Part shown: piece after piece, positions 1 to 13,800 of the stretch
How the letters are laid out: each line of letters begins with the position of its first letter
How positions within the stretch are numbered: the stretch's first letter is position 1
Source: Mermis nigrescens
Lineage: Eukaryota; Nematoda; Enoplea; Mermithida; Mermithidae
Length of the DNA: 64,000 bases
NCBI GenBank assembly: GCA_036768485.1
Contig: JAVLUZ010000417.1
Span: 124,001-188,000 of the forward strand
Reading direction: 5' to 3'
Notes under the pieces: model-generated
Databases searched by the model: none
What the model saw: the letters and a program-made list of their open reading frames with translations, nothing else
Told to the model about the DNA's origin: nothing
Position numbers and translations under genes: made by a program

Positions 1-1730
1 AGATTCAGTTAATATTCCGTCAATGAGGTTTATGATTTTGTCCTTTCTTGATCAAGGAGCTATGTTTGAATGCAAATCGCACAATGCAGTATCATTCAAA
101 TTTTGCAATGAAGCAGACTCAAATTAGACGTATCATCCAAATATGCAAAGGATCACAAATCAAAGATAAGGAAGGGTTCATGATCATTTTCGGAAAAAGA
201 GATGTGCGATCGTTGTAAATAAAAGAAATTCTAAAAAAAGATTTTTTAGTCAAACAGACCGAAAAAAACTTTTTTCTCTCAGATCTATCATGAAAGTCTA
301 ACTTGCTTATTAATTCTGAACACAAAATCATGACGAAATTTATATACGTAGAACATACGTGGGTAAGGTAGAGGTGGCTAGAGAGGGGGGGTAACATCCA
401 GGATTAGTCGTACAGTAAATTGCGGTCATTTTTTGGGTAGAAAGTCTCTTCGTACATATGTACGTGTACAAGGGCGGTCCCCAAAAGTCAACGTGCATTC
501 TGTGCATGTAAATTTTCGGCTAAGATAATATGGTACAGTAGCACGTTATATGCGGTAAACTGGATTTCTTGACCTATATTAATGAAGTTTAGCCAATTAA
601 TGGAGTATTGTCGATGAAAAACAGAATAATTTAGCAAAACAACAGCGCGAAGCGCCAGATGATCTATATATTTTTTTCCGTTTTCATGTTTTTTTCATTA
701 TTTTCTGCACCATTCGTATTCTCAAAATCGCCTGATAGTACTTGATTTTCCAAAACCATAGGTAGAGGCAGGGCCATATTTAACGGACGGGGGGCCGCCC
801 CCACACGTAAGCGTGGGGGGAACTTTGGGGGTGTGCACCACATGAGCGTGGGAGTTTGTGGGTATGCACCCCCAGAAGTTGAAATACCCCCAGAAATCAA
901 AATACCCCTCAGAATTCAAATTTTGAATTTTTTTGCCTTTTTAGCGATTTTTTGATGCCATTGAATAGTGCTCGATGAGAAACGTCGAAAAATGGTAATT
1001 TTTTCGCCATACTGACCACTTTAAGACCATTTTTTGACCTTTGAAAATTCTTTCAACCCCCCCAGAATATCGGTGCTGCCCACCTATAATGTGCATCCCC
1101 CAGAAGTCCGAATACACCCAAATTCAATTTTTGAAAATTTTGTTCGCGAATTTTTTAGATGCCAATGGATAGAGTGCTCGATGAGACAAGTTGAAAAATG
1201 GTGTTTTTTCGCAATAACACCGTTTTTAGGACCATTTTTTTACCTTTAAAAAATCTTACACACCCCCTCCCCCAAAGAATTTTGGTGCTGCCCACCTACG
1301 GCCGCCCCTTCTTGACCGGAGATAATTCTGAAAGTAAGATAATGTGGGGGAAGCTCAAAAAATAGCCTGTCTTTGATGTAAAATCTTAAAATTTTCGGTG
1401 CTTTGCGCCAGACATGCGAAAATTCCCATAATTTTAGCTCAAGCGCGATCAAAAAGGACCCTTTTAACAGCATTTAAGTGGGAAAAGAATTTTTCGAATG
1501 ATCTTAATGGATAGAGCATGTCCAAAGAGCGTCGAAAAATGCAGTTTTTGCGAGCTATACCGACGAATTTCCCAAGATATAGATCAATTTATCTTGGGTA
1601 CGCCGCCCCTTGGCCGATTCCTGGATTACGGGCTAATACCCCCTCTCAACCCCCTATGCCTATGTGTGATGTACGTAGAATATAGAATGATATTAGAGAA
1701 AAATGACCAAAAATGGTGGGCATTTTTTAC
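1..1730. repeat. patched intron with repeat remnants
   Basis: Intron sequence after exon 17. At about 430-660 lies a decayed copy of the intronic hAT MITE family (tacaagggcggtccccaaaa, then GCGCGAAGCGCC). At about 770-1,310 is a G-run/C-run repeat with two passes of the phrase GTGCTGCCCACCTA, also seen at 5,405-5,665 and 12,310-12,560. No exon recognised. Confidence 0.55.
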
Positions 1731-1819
1731 CTCGATCATATGAACTATCGTTGGCGTATCGACTAGACCATTTAAATAGAACGGAATTCGGCTAAACGTG
1801 AGATTCTGAGCTGGTGGCA
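1731..1819 (-). CDS. ptc: patched exon 17 (last exon in window)
   Basis: 89 nt, phases 1 and 0. Encodes [20 protein letters not shown], matching the family's [20 protein letters not shown]. Acceptor CTTTTTTTATAG, donor GAG|GTAAAA. No later exon is visible in 1-1,730. Confidence 0.93.
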
Positions 1820-4800
1820 CTATAAAAAAAGGTTTACGTAGGTATCAAATGAAGGAACGAAAAATATTTGTACTTATACAGTGCCGCTAATTTTATTTTT
1901 CATACAACACCAGCATTCGTACGATGCAGACAAAGACTACGACAAATTAAACGTCCCATGTCAAGTTTTTACTATCTTTGTTGGAGAAGTAAAATTTTCA
2001 GATTTAGCATTTGTTGTTACTAGCATACAAATTTTATCAGTAATTTGACTTATCAAACCTAGATTACGACCTAGTTTTAAATACACAAATACTTTTTATC
2101 ATCGAGATTTTTTCCACCTTTCATAATCAGTTTTTGATAAAAGTTTGCTATCTCTGCAAAAAATAGTCAGCAATTTTTCAACTAGATCGTTTGGGGACCA
2201 AAAACTTTGACTCCTGTATAGTGCTTACCAGTCAACAACGCCGTTTTGTTGATATCGAAACTTCGATACCACTTGACCGGCTTGGGATGCATGGCCGCCC
2301 TGGATACATAATAAGTCATGGGGTCTAAGTTAACCCAAGCAGTGAGGTAATTATAAAAGCCATCTCGTTCGATCAGTCCATCATCATCAACCAATCGAGT
2401 ATTATTTACCTGTAAATTGATAAGTTTATCACCGAAGCGGAATTGCAATTTGAACAAAGTGGACAACATTGAAGAAAAGCAAGAATAGGTTAAATTTTGT
2501 TGTTCCATCATCAATCTATCTCAGAATTTCGTTTCTCTATGATCAATAATTCGTATGCGAACAATATCTGTTTTCAAATACGGAGAAGAGCAAGATGACA
2601 ATTCTTTTGTATTTCGTCAGAATACTTGCTTGGAATACTGCTTTAGGTCTTAATTACATATGAGCATATATGATCGGGTGGTTGGGGAGTTTCACACCCT
2701 CCCAGAATTCTCTATTTTACAAAAGTTTCCTTAATTTCCTAAAAATTTAAAGAAGGTGCTATTTTGAGCGTTTTGCTCAAACTTGTCGAATTTTCAGCGC
2801 TTATTCACGATTTTGAACCAAAAAAGGCACTTTAAAACTTCACCCCCCCGAATCCCCATGATGCGCATGTCTGCATGTGAGCTCTGAAGTGTTAATTATT
2901 CAAATTCGTTATACTCGTATGTTACTGCTCAAGTCTTGATTAACACACAGCTCCATCATAACTACAGAATATACGTAAATGGAGTGATATCTCGCTTTAC
3001 ACAACTTTATGCATAAGATACTTTACCGTACTTCTCAGAAACATTTCACTGAAAAATTATACAAACTATTCTCCAACATTTTGCACCGAAATCGAACAAG
3101 AATTAAATAAAATAAGAGTTCCGTTTCCAAGAATAAGTTTAAAAGCGAGAAAAATTCATGCTGCTCCATCGCTTATTCAATCCTTGATGCAATCCGCGAT
3201 AGGTAAATATGTACATGCAACAGCTCAAATTTTTGAGAGGGATAGACGTCAGACGACCATATTTAGGAGAAATGAACTTATAGGCCAAAAATGGCAAAAA
3301 AAGGCGCGATATTTCGCCATAAATTGGAGAAGGGGTAAAAAATCTGCGCTTTAAGAGAGATGGGGAACATGAAGTCTAACAAGATTCAAATAAGCATTTG
3401 AGACGGGATGGCAGTAAATAATCATTTTGCGAATTAAACCAAGTTCATTCCGAATCAAGACGCATAGATGTCGAAATATGAATAAGGAACTTTTTAGACT
3501 TTGTCATATTTCAGGATATTTCGTCGGTATTTTTGTCTTATTTATTTTACTTTACAAAAATTATGGTATTCGGACTTATTCGTAATAAAGAACCCACCCG
3601 ATTGCAGTCTAGCGCATAGCCCGCATTGCATAACAATTGAAAGGCTAAAAGCGACTCTCCGCTTGCGTCATTGTTTACACCGGCGCCAGAGCTGGAATCG
3701 TAGCTAATTTTTCCACTAATTAAATCTTCGTCCAAATGTTTCTGCAAATTTTTCAGCCATTCGCGCATTAGATCGAGCCAAAACTGCTCCTGTACTCTGT
3801 CCTCTCGTTTCACAACGTACTCAACGTCGCTTAACGCTTGTCTATATTCGCGCATGAGTGTTTGCTTGTTCGGTAAATCAATTGGTCCTTTGAAGCATTA
3901 TTGAATTTGTTTGTCTTAGTTTGTTTACGTGTTTTAAAAGAGGATAGAGATGCTATCATCGTACATGATCTTGGGGGTTTCGGGGAGGGTTTCTTTCATC
4001 CTCTAAGAAAAGTTTTCGTCCCAGAAATTTTTTCAACCCCCCCCCAAATTCGTGATTTTTCAGGAGTTTCAAAAAAATTCGTAGAAAGGGTGCTGTTTGG
4101 AGCGTTTTCATCTGTGTATTTGTTCAAAAGTGTCAAATTTTCGGCGCTTCGCTCCATACACTCATTATTTCACTATATATTCTTCAATTTATTATTATAA
4201 ATTTATTATTCAATTTATTTATTACCAACCATTTTTTAGACCCAAAAGAGGGCACTTTGAAATTCTCTCCCCTGCCCCAAAAATTTCCATGCTGGTCATG
4301 TTTGGAGGCTATGTTATATTTTTATATTATTAAACTTATCTATTACTATTATTATCATTCTGTCGCCAACAAACTGCATTATTTGATTGAAAATTTCTTG
4401 TAAATCAATCAAATCATATTATAGAAATTATTTCAAAAACTCAGATAAAAGATACAACAGTTCAATATTTTATACTCTTATATATATGCTTCAAACGCAA
4501 GAAACGAGCCAAGGTAAACCCGACATAGTTTTGAGTAAAAAATTTAGTTTCGTATCTATGACTCTTTCACTATCGTGCTGATAGTCGACAAATCATCAGA
4601 TAATAGAATCTCGATGCATTAGAGCTCCATTGTTCTGTACAAAACATCTTTGATATCCATATACAACACAGAGATGCTTCTATTAAACGCTTCAATTTTT
4701 TGAACATTTCAGATAGTAATTGATCAGCCAACTGGTTGATTTTTAACATTTTTTAACATTTTAACATATTTTAACATTTAAAAAAATGAGCGACGATCAT

Positions 4801-7800
4801 TTTATTCACAGCTGCATGAGCTGACTACTCATATTTTACATTTCACTTTCAATCAGCAACTAAAAACAGACGAATTCTTACACTGTTAATTACGAACAAT
4901 CCAATAACTAAAAACTTCTAAACTTCTGGGTATTTACCGCATAAAGACTCTTCTATCGTTTGTTATGTACGTGTAACGCTTTTATTTCAACACCAAAAAA
5001 ATTCATTGCTATCACAAATCCGTCCGCTCCTACTAATAAGTAATCCGCTAGTAATATTTTCGAATATTTAGGCACTTATAATTTTATTAGGTAACAAAAG
5101 AAGACGTATGTATAAGAAATAGAAAAGAGCAATTCTAAAACAAATTAGAATTCAAAAACAATTCTAAAATACCAATTTTTTCATAGAATAAAAATGTTCT
5201 AGCGCTTTTATAGGTATGCTTTTGTAAGTTAAAGAAAAATAATACGAGCTAACTCTAAATTGCATTGGCAAAAATTAAGCAAATGCTGCGGACCAACAAC
5301 GTACGAGTGTGTTAAGCATGGTCCAATGTGTTATGAACAAATAATCCAGGCTATATAGAAGTACCTAAAGTATATTTCGTAATTCAATGTAAAAAAATTT
5401 GTAGTACGATCAAGTTAAATGCATACCTGGGCGTGGGGGGTTCGGGAGTATGCACCCCTAGAAACCAATATACCCTCCAGAAACCAAACCCCCAGAATTC
5501 AATCAATCTTTTTGTTTTTTTTCCACAATTTTTTGATGCCAATGGATAGTGCTCGATGAGAAACGTTGAAAAATGACGTTTTTTCGCCATACCACCATTT
5601 TTAAGGCCATTTTTTGACCTTTGAAAAAATCTTGCACCCCCAGAACTTTAGTGCCGCCCACCTATAATGAAATGTATAAACGAGTCATTAAAAAATGAAA
5701 TTTCTATAAAATGATTCGAAAGCAAGTTATTTCAGAAATGTTATTCATTGTTATACCTTTAATAATGGCATTGAACGGGTAGAAACTGAAGAAAGTTTCT
5801 CTAGCTTCCAAAAATGCATGAGCGGCTGTGCCTTTCGGTATGACGTCCGCGAGCTCGAGACCAAGAACGACTTTGGAGCAATACATAATGCCAAAAATCA
5901 AAACGACTAGATTGACGCATAGAACACCAATCTAAATCATGAAAGGAATATTAAGATGTAGCCTATCGCTGCTCGGTATGAAAAATTTATTAAAAATTAT
6001 CAAAAATATTGATAAATATTAAATTGAAATTTGTTAAATATAAATTAATTAATTCATATCAAAAACTCGTCACTTAAACGCCAGAAGAATTAAAATCCAC
6101 TATTTATGTTTGCATAAATTTACAGTTCCGCGCCCGCTATCCTTAACCACGTGCCGCGTTCTTTTTTAGACCTTGCCTTGCCATTCAAAGAAAATTAACG
6201 ATAGACTAAAAAGTGACAACTTACGTAAATTGTAGGTAATTTTATGCTGCATAACGCAGCACCAATATCTCAATATAAATTCAGAATCATCACCAGATAA
6301 GTACAGGTCAGGAATTCTGGGGGGGGTTTAAATTTCAAAGCGCCCTTTTAGCCTCAAAAAAAGGTTAATTATGCAAGCGTCAAAACATAATTTTTCGGCT
6401 TGTCTGACGATGCTATTTATTCCAGAGCATAAGAAAATACGAAAAAATTTAAAAATTAACAGAAAAATATGATTAAATTCAAGAAGTATATATAAAATTG
6501 AGTCTGTGGCGTGAAACGCCAAAAATTTGACACTGTCGAGCAAACAGATAGCTAAAAATGCCTAAAATAGTACCTTTTCTACGAACTTTAGGAATATCCA
6601 GGAAATCTCGAATTCTCGAATACTAGGGATTGGGTGAATTTTTGGGGAGGGGGTGAAAACTTTTCTGGTAGGATGGGGGTGAAACCCCCCCCCGCCAAGA
6701 TCACGTCTGATCATGAGTCATCACCTTCACGGATATTTTCGACAGCCAAACGTTGTAATAGTCGTTGACGAATCGATGCAAAGTCCAGTGACGCGGCGTG
6801 CAATCATAAGCGGCGCTCGAATCGTTAGTCGCAGAGTCGACAGCGGCAACGCCAACGACTCTGCCGCCTTCGTCGATTGGACTAGCGCCGCCGCTCATTT
6901 CGACCGGCGACGTCAAAAAGCTGCGACTCGTTGTGCGAGCGCCGATAGACAAGTCGATCTTAAATCGACAAAACGTTTTCGTATGACCGGAGGACAAATT
7001 ATCATAACCAGGCACGTATCTCTAGGGAATTGGGGGGGTTCGGACCCCCAAAATTCAGAAAAATCGGGAAAATGGGACTTTATAAACGTTATTTTGTGCT
7101 ATTTTTGGCCTTTTTGAGCTTAGCCCCCCCTCAATTGGTGTTGGTCCCCCCAAAATACGACAGCCAGCTACGTGCCTGAGAAAAACTAACGCTGCGCGTA
7201 TAAATTATTACCAACCTTTCTGATGAAAAATAAAAATACTTTCTGCAATTTAGCCTCCGATCCAATCTTTCTTTTTTTAATAAGTCAGTTACCAGCTGAC
7301 ATGATCTTGGGAATTAGGGTTGGAGAATTTCACTTTCCCCAGAAAATTTTTCACACCTCCCCAGAATTCGTGATTTTCCAAAAGTTTCCGAAAAAATAGT
7401 AAAAAAAGTGCTGTTTTAGGCGTTTTTAGCCGGATTTTTACTCAAAAAAGCGTCAAATTTTTGGCGCTTCGCGCCATTTACTCATTTTTGACTTTATTTT
7501 GCTAAATTTATTCAAATCATCTTGTAATTTTTTCTAAATTTTTGATGTTTCATGCCCTAGCAAGATAAGTGCATCGTCAGAAATGCCGAAAAAATAGGTT
7601 TTTGATTAGTATCCACCGTTTTCGAGACCAACAAAGGCACTTTTAAGTTTTACCCACAGAAATCACATGTTGTGCATGTCTGTATCAGTCGTAGCTACTT
7701 TGAACGACAGTTATATACGACTTTGACACACTGTAGTTCAAAGGAAACTTTTTCGATTGCGTAAGGGATTCCCAAAACCCTTGTTACGCGTGTGCCTTAA

Positions 7801-10800
7801 TATACTGTACATACATGTAACGACTCGAAATTATCGGGTAGGGGTCCCCGGCCATTATCAGAGAAGGGGGTTTGAACGAACTCCAATTTTTGGCCAAAAA
7901 CGGCCAATAAAACGGCCAAAAAATTTGATTTTTCCAAAAATCGGGAAAAATGGCGGGGCGGGTCAAAACTTTTCTGGTCTTGGGGAGATAGGGGGTCGAC
8001 CAAGTTCAAGTAGGGGATCCCCATCCCCCTGTTACATGTGTGCTTAAATATAAATGATTCCAGAATATCGAAGCTTTAACTGCTAGCTCATTTACTATAT
8101 CAGCCCCGGGCGGACACGTGACTTCGGAATGCGTACGCGAATGCGAATATCCGTCATTGGTGGCGCTTCTAGAAAGACTAATGGTTGCATATCGGTCCAC
8201 CGCAACAACATCTGATGTAGCGCGGTCCTTCAATTCAGTTTGCAGTTTTTCTGCAGGTAAAAGCGTCTTGGCAGCCGAAGCTTGAATGCAACATAAAATA
8301 TCCATGCGGCGACTTTTCCGGCGTTTCAAATCGAAACTCATAATAGCCGGATAAATGGTCAAAATCGAGATTGCATTGAAGCACAGCAAAAGAGCAACCT
8401 GAGAGAAATTTGATTGAACGTCAAGGCTAAATTTGTTTTTTTACGTAATTTATAGTCTGCTTAAGTCAAGATCTTTTACTTAGACACCAATGGAGAAATA
8501 TCAAAATTTTGGCGCTCTAAATTTGCGTAGTTTACACGCTAGCTTAAGCTTACGCAAAAGATACGAGCAAACACGACTTATGTACGTATTTATGCACATT
8601 CCTTTGAAATTTTATGACTTAAAACAATTTTCGTATAAAGTGGCACACAAAGAAAACCTCTTGTCTAAATAAGTATTAAAAACACGGTTTTTTCTATTCG
8701 GCAATCATATTTCCTAATGTACCGAGACTTTTCGGGACCGTCTTGTTAAATGTAAAGACAGAAACTGGTAAAAGGTCTAGATTTTCAAAAAATTTGGCGC
8801 CGAAATGAGCATTGTCTTTATATAAATATTTTTTATTGGCGGAACTTGCATTTAGAAAGGAATAATGTCAAATTTTTCCGCGCTCCGCGCTGTTTTGACT
8901 GTATTTTTAGTACCCATAATCGTCAAAAACCCAAAAATTGGCTAAAATACACTACCAGGATCGAAAAACCCTATTTTGCCACACTGAAAGCGCTACTATA
9001 CCATTTTATAGTACCCAAAAATTTACACGTACAAAGTTTATGTACATGTGACAAAGACTTTTGTGGACCATCTTTGTACCTGGCAAAGGGAACTTGCATA
9101 AGAAATTACTGATTAAAAAGCATAAAACTATAAAATGTTAATAAATTTATGAAAAAATAGATTGATGAGAAGCGATGATTAAACCAGCGTATCATGATCT
9201 GTTTTCTTTTTGATCATTTTATTGAAAATCAGCAAAAAACCTGAGAGGAATTAAAGTTCAAGATATGCAAAAGATTACATAATTAGGTCGAATAATACCT
9301 GCAAGCAAAAATCTCTCAAGGCAGGCACTGGCATAAGGCCACCGGCTAAAAACGACAAGATGTTGTTAATGCTAGTAAGCAACGCCGATAATCCAGTCTC
9401 TTTCAGCAGAAATCCGATTTCATCCCTTTTAGCTAATTTAACGACGTCCCTGTTTCAAAAATCGACTTACAATTTATTAACTCAGTGATTGGTATTTCAA
9501 AGCCATTTAAAACCAAAAAAATGTGCTATCAGATCCCAGATGTTATTTTTCGTGCTATTTTAGAAATTAGAATCTTGCACTGACACCCGATTTCAATGAA
9601 TTGAGGTCGACAAACATGAAAATGAACAAAAATCATTCGAGTTCGCTGTTCTCACACAAAGAAAGATTTAATATTTTGATCGAGTCAATTTATACTCGTA
9701 TTTAAATTAATACTTTAATTTGCTATTATCCTAATTAATATTTAATAGATTATGTTAACAGTATTTGAACCCAGGATTTGATCCACACCTTGTCATCCTA
9801 AAAATGCGCATCAATGACACGTCTAATCACGGGGTAGCGACAGACACGTAGCTGGCCATACTACTTTGGGGGGACCAAAAACAATTTTTCGGGGGACTAA
9901 GCCCAGAAAGGTCGAAAATTGCACGAAATAACGTTTAAAAAGTCATATTTTTCCGATAATTTTGGGGGGTCCGAACCCCCCAAAATGAAACATTTCTCCT
10001 CTAGAGATACATGCCTGAGTAGCGATCTAGGAAAAATTTGTGCTTTTTCGAGATGTTAATGCTACATTGAATGCTTAGAAAGATAAAAGGGATAGAAACG
10101 TATCATTCAGGGCTTAAGGCGATTGTATTTCCATTAAAAAATTTCCAAGCTGACCGCGGACAAAAAGTCCTCCAATTTCCATGAAACATTTCTTACGGCC
10201 ATTTCGCGTTTCGAAAATTAATATTTTTAAATGGATTTTGAGCGACGAATTCAGCGCATTAAACCTTTGAAGATTTTTCGAGTTTTCCATCACCGGTGCA
10301 AAATCGAATATCCCGTAAAAGTACCAACTAATTATTCCCTAAATTTGGAGCACTTATGCGCAAATCGTCGGCAAGATTGCCCTGAAAATCAGGCACGTAT
10401 CTCTGGGGGTATGGGGCGTTCAGCCACCAAAATTCAGAAAAATCGGACTTTTTAAACCTTATTTTGTGCTATTTTTGACCTTTTTTAGGTTTGGATCCCT
10501 CCCCCCCCCCCAAAATTCAGAAAAATCGGAAAAATAGGGCTTTTTAAATATTATTTTGTGTTATTTTTGGCCGTTTTGGGCTTTTGGGCTTAGTCCTCCC
10601 CTAAAATTGGTATTAGTCCCCAAAATAGGACGGCCAGCTACGTGCCTGCTGAAAATCATCTGTAAATTAGGAACCGAAATTTCCACCTTCACCTAAACAT
10701 GTTTCAATCACGCATAAAACATAATAATGAAAACAATTTACGCACGAATTGTAAAACTTATGCGAAAATACCATTTTTCGCCCGTTTTCAAAATAACCTG

Positions 10801-13800
10801 TCGTAAATATAACCTGTCGTATAACTCTAAGCTCTTCATGTACATATCCAGTCAGATTTGGAAAAATAAATTATGTAAATATTGAAAAAAATTCAAGATG
10901 TTCTCTGCTACATATCTACAATAAAGTAAAAACGAAAATACAGATTTAAACCAGTCACAGTAAATTTAGGCACAGCAGGTACAGTTTGAAACAACTGCTC
11001 AATTTAACTCCGATTAAGTTTTTAGATAGGCTATAAATTGTGTTACAGGAATATTTTTAAACCGAAATAAGGGGAATGGGTAAAAAATGAAAGCTTCGCT
11101 AGAAATGGGAAACCTTGCATCGAGAGATTGTATAAAGCATACACTAAAATCAGAGGTCATACTTTTAAACGCATTTTAGCGGTAAATATTTGTCGATTCT
11201 AGTGCAAATACAATAATGGCATGAAATACACCAAATTAACATGCATGACCAGTATACCTATATGCGAGGCAATATGAATGATAGTGTTCCGCGGTGAAGG
11301 GCCTAAGAATCTCAAAATTTTTAGTCTAGAAAATAATATACTTTTAGACATGTAACGACTCGAAATTCTGGATGTGGGTACAGCGTCATTTCGGGGGAAT
11401 AACCATCAATTTTTAATCAAAAATGGCAAAAAAACAACTTAAATTGGCCAAAAACGCAAATTTTTGCCAAAAATCGTGGAGCGGGTCAAGAATTATCTGA
11501 CCTTCGAAGGATGGGGTGACGACCGACTTTGGGTAGGACATCCCCAAACCCCTCTATTGCATGTGTACTCGTGCGTAAGTCTAAAGTATGAAGCGTATGC
11601 GTTATTTGATAGTTAAAAAATGAAGAAAAATAAAAATTTTGCATTTAGCTTTAAAAACCTTACATACCTGTAACTGTGTACCAACAAAAACATGTCATCT
11701 ACGCCGAGGCCTAAAGTGAGGAAAGGTACGATCTGTGTGGTAGCTGCGTTGAATGGAATGCCCAGCAACATGGAGCAGCCGAGACCGGCCATTCCGGCTA
11801 ACGTGACTAAAAGACAGCCGGACAAACCTAATCCCACGCCTGAACGAATGCCTTTGTCCGCGAAACTGCACAACGACAGTGAGGCGTAGAAAATCTGAGA
11901 AAAGCTCTTCAATTGTTTACTCTCGAGATCATAATCATGCATACATATAAAAGATTCAGCCACCCTCTCCTCCCCAACTTTTGGTTAAGAAAGAACCGTA
12001 CATGATATTAAGGGGCTTTACCCCCTCAGAATTCGCTATTTTCCAAAAGTCTCAAAAAATAGTAGAAAAGGTGCCGTTTTAAGCGTTTTTTAGCCTATCT
12101 ATTGCTCAAAAGTAGAGCTGTGCCGGGGGCCCGGGGCCGCCTTTTTTGCCGGGGCCGGGGCCGGGGTCTGGTTGGGGCCAATAATAGCGTGCTTTACCAT
12201 GCTTATAGTACGACCCTGACCTACCCCTTATATGTACCTATACATATATTCTTGCTTGTAGATATGCACGTCAAGCGTTAATATTTGTTGGGATTACAAG
12301 ATATAACAGAACATGGGCATCGGGGGATCTAGACCCCCAGAATTCTTATCCTCCCGCCAAAAAAATCCGCTAGACCCCCCAGAATTGAATGTTCAGAATT
12401 TCTTCTGTTTTTCTGCGGTTTTTTGATGCTAATGGATAGCTCTCATTGAGAAACGCGAGAAAACTGTGTTTTTTCGCTCTACCATATATTATCAGGCACT
12501 TTTTGACTTTGAAAAATTTTGGACCCCCTAGAATTTTTGAGCTGCCCATGGCTGCCCATGTATGGATTTAACTCCTCTGACTTGGATGCGTTTCTCAATG
12601 TGCTTTACTTTGCACTTTTTTTTAGGCTTATTATTCCATTTGTTCTGATAGACGTAGTTGTCTGCTACCAAGCAAGCTGGAAATGCTCGTCTATATGAAT
12701 TGCAATTTAAAATATGTCAATTTTGATTATTAACTAGAAGTTTGCACCAATCTGACATAGTGAAATAAAGATTTGAATTAGCAAGATCTGTGGTTTGCTT
12801 GAAATTGAGTTTGAAGGTAAATCTGCCCAAAACATTATCAAGTTTCTACATTATAATCGACTCTAACATTGGCCCCGGCCCCGGTGCCGGGCCAGCCTGG
12901 CCCCGGCCCGGGGCCGGGGCCTAGGCCCCGGCGCCGGGGCCGGGCCTGGCCCCGGCACAGCTCTACTCAAAAGCTTCAATTTTTCTGCGCATCACGCCGC
13001 ACACTCATTTTTTGACTATGTTTTGTTCAATTTAGTCGAATTTTTATGACTTTTTATGTTTTTACGCTCTAGAAAATAGAGCATCATAAGATAGCGCCAA
13101 AAAACGATGTTTTTGACGCGTATGGACTGCTTCTGGGCCCACCACCCAGACATCCCATGCTGTGCATTTCTGGTAAGTACCTGCTTTTTAGGCTATTTCC
13201 AGGTGTTATTTTCCATTTTTTGGCCGAACAATAGAAGGGTTGGGTAAGCTGGAATTTCTGTATCTGCAAGCCAATAGCGAGCTATTCAAAGGCAATTTTT
13301 CAAGAAACACCTTCCCTTTAAACCTCATTAGCCTTAATGAAAACGAACATATACATACATATACATAAATAACCTTGGGGTTTTGGAGGCTTTCACCCCT
13401 CCTCCGCCGCAAAAATCTGTTTATCCCTAGATTTACTATTCTTGAAAAAAAAATCTTAAAAATTGCCGTCGCTAACATTTTAACGATTTCCGGTCCGAGA
13501 GTAAATTTCAATTTCCTTGGCGCTTCGCGTCAAGCAGCCCTTTTTGACTAATAAATTCGAATTTTTAATTAAATTTTTATGTTATTTTTGATTTGAATTT
13601 TATATCGAATTTTCTTTTAAATTTTGCATAACACCGATATTGAATTTTCCTCCAGACTAGAATGCTCCATAAGAATCCAGTCGTTCCGATCGTCTCCCGA
13701 ACCCCCAAATACTGACTTTTTATCACCCCTCCCGATTTCTTGCAAAAACTTGCGTTTAAAACTATTTTTGCATGCTTTCTGACATCTATTAGCCAAAAAT

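Noticed and set aside
1..1730. Search for patched exon 18 (TM8 region)
   Set aside because: No hydrophobic conserved frame next to an acceptor on the minus strand; the exon must lie beyond the window edge.
4340..5380. Search for a further patched exon between exons 14 and 15
   Set aside because: Exons 14 and 15 already join in phase with no missing family segment; nothing conserved in between.
6713..7117. 134-codon plus-strand open frame
   Set aside because: Shadow of patched exon 13 on the other strand plus a MITE; no conserved motif.
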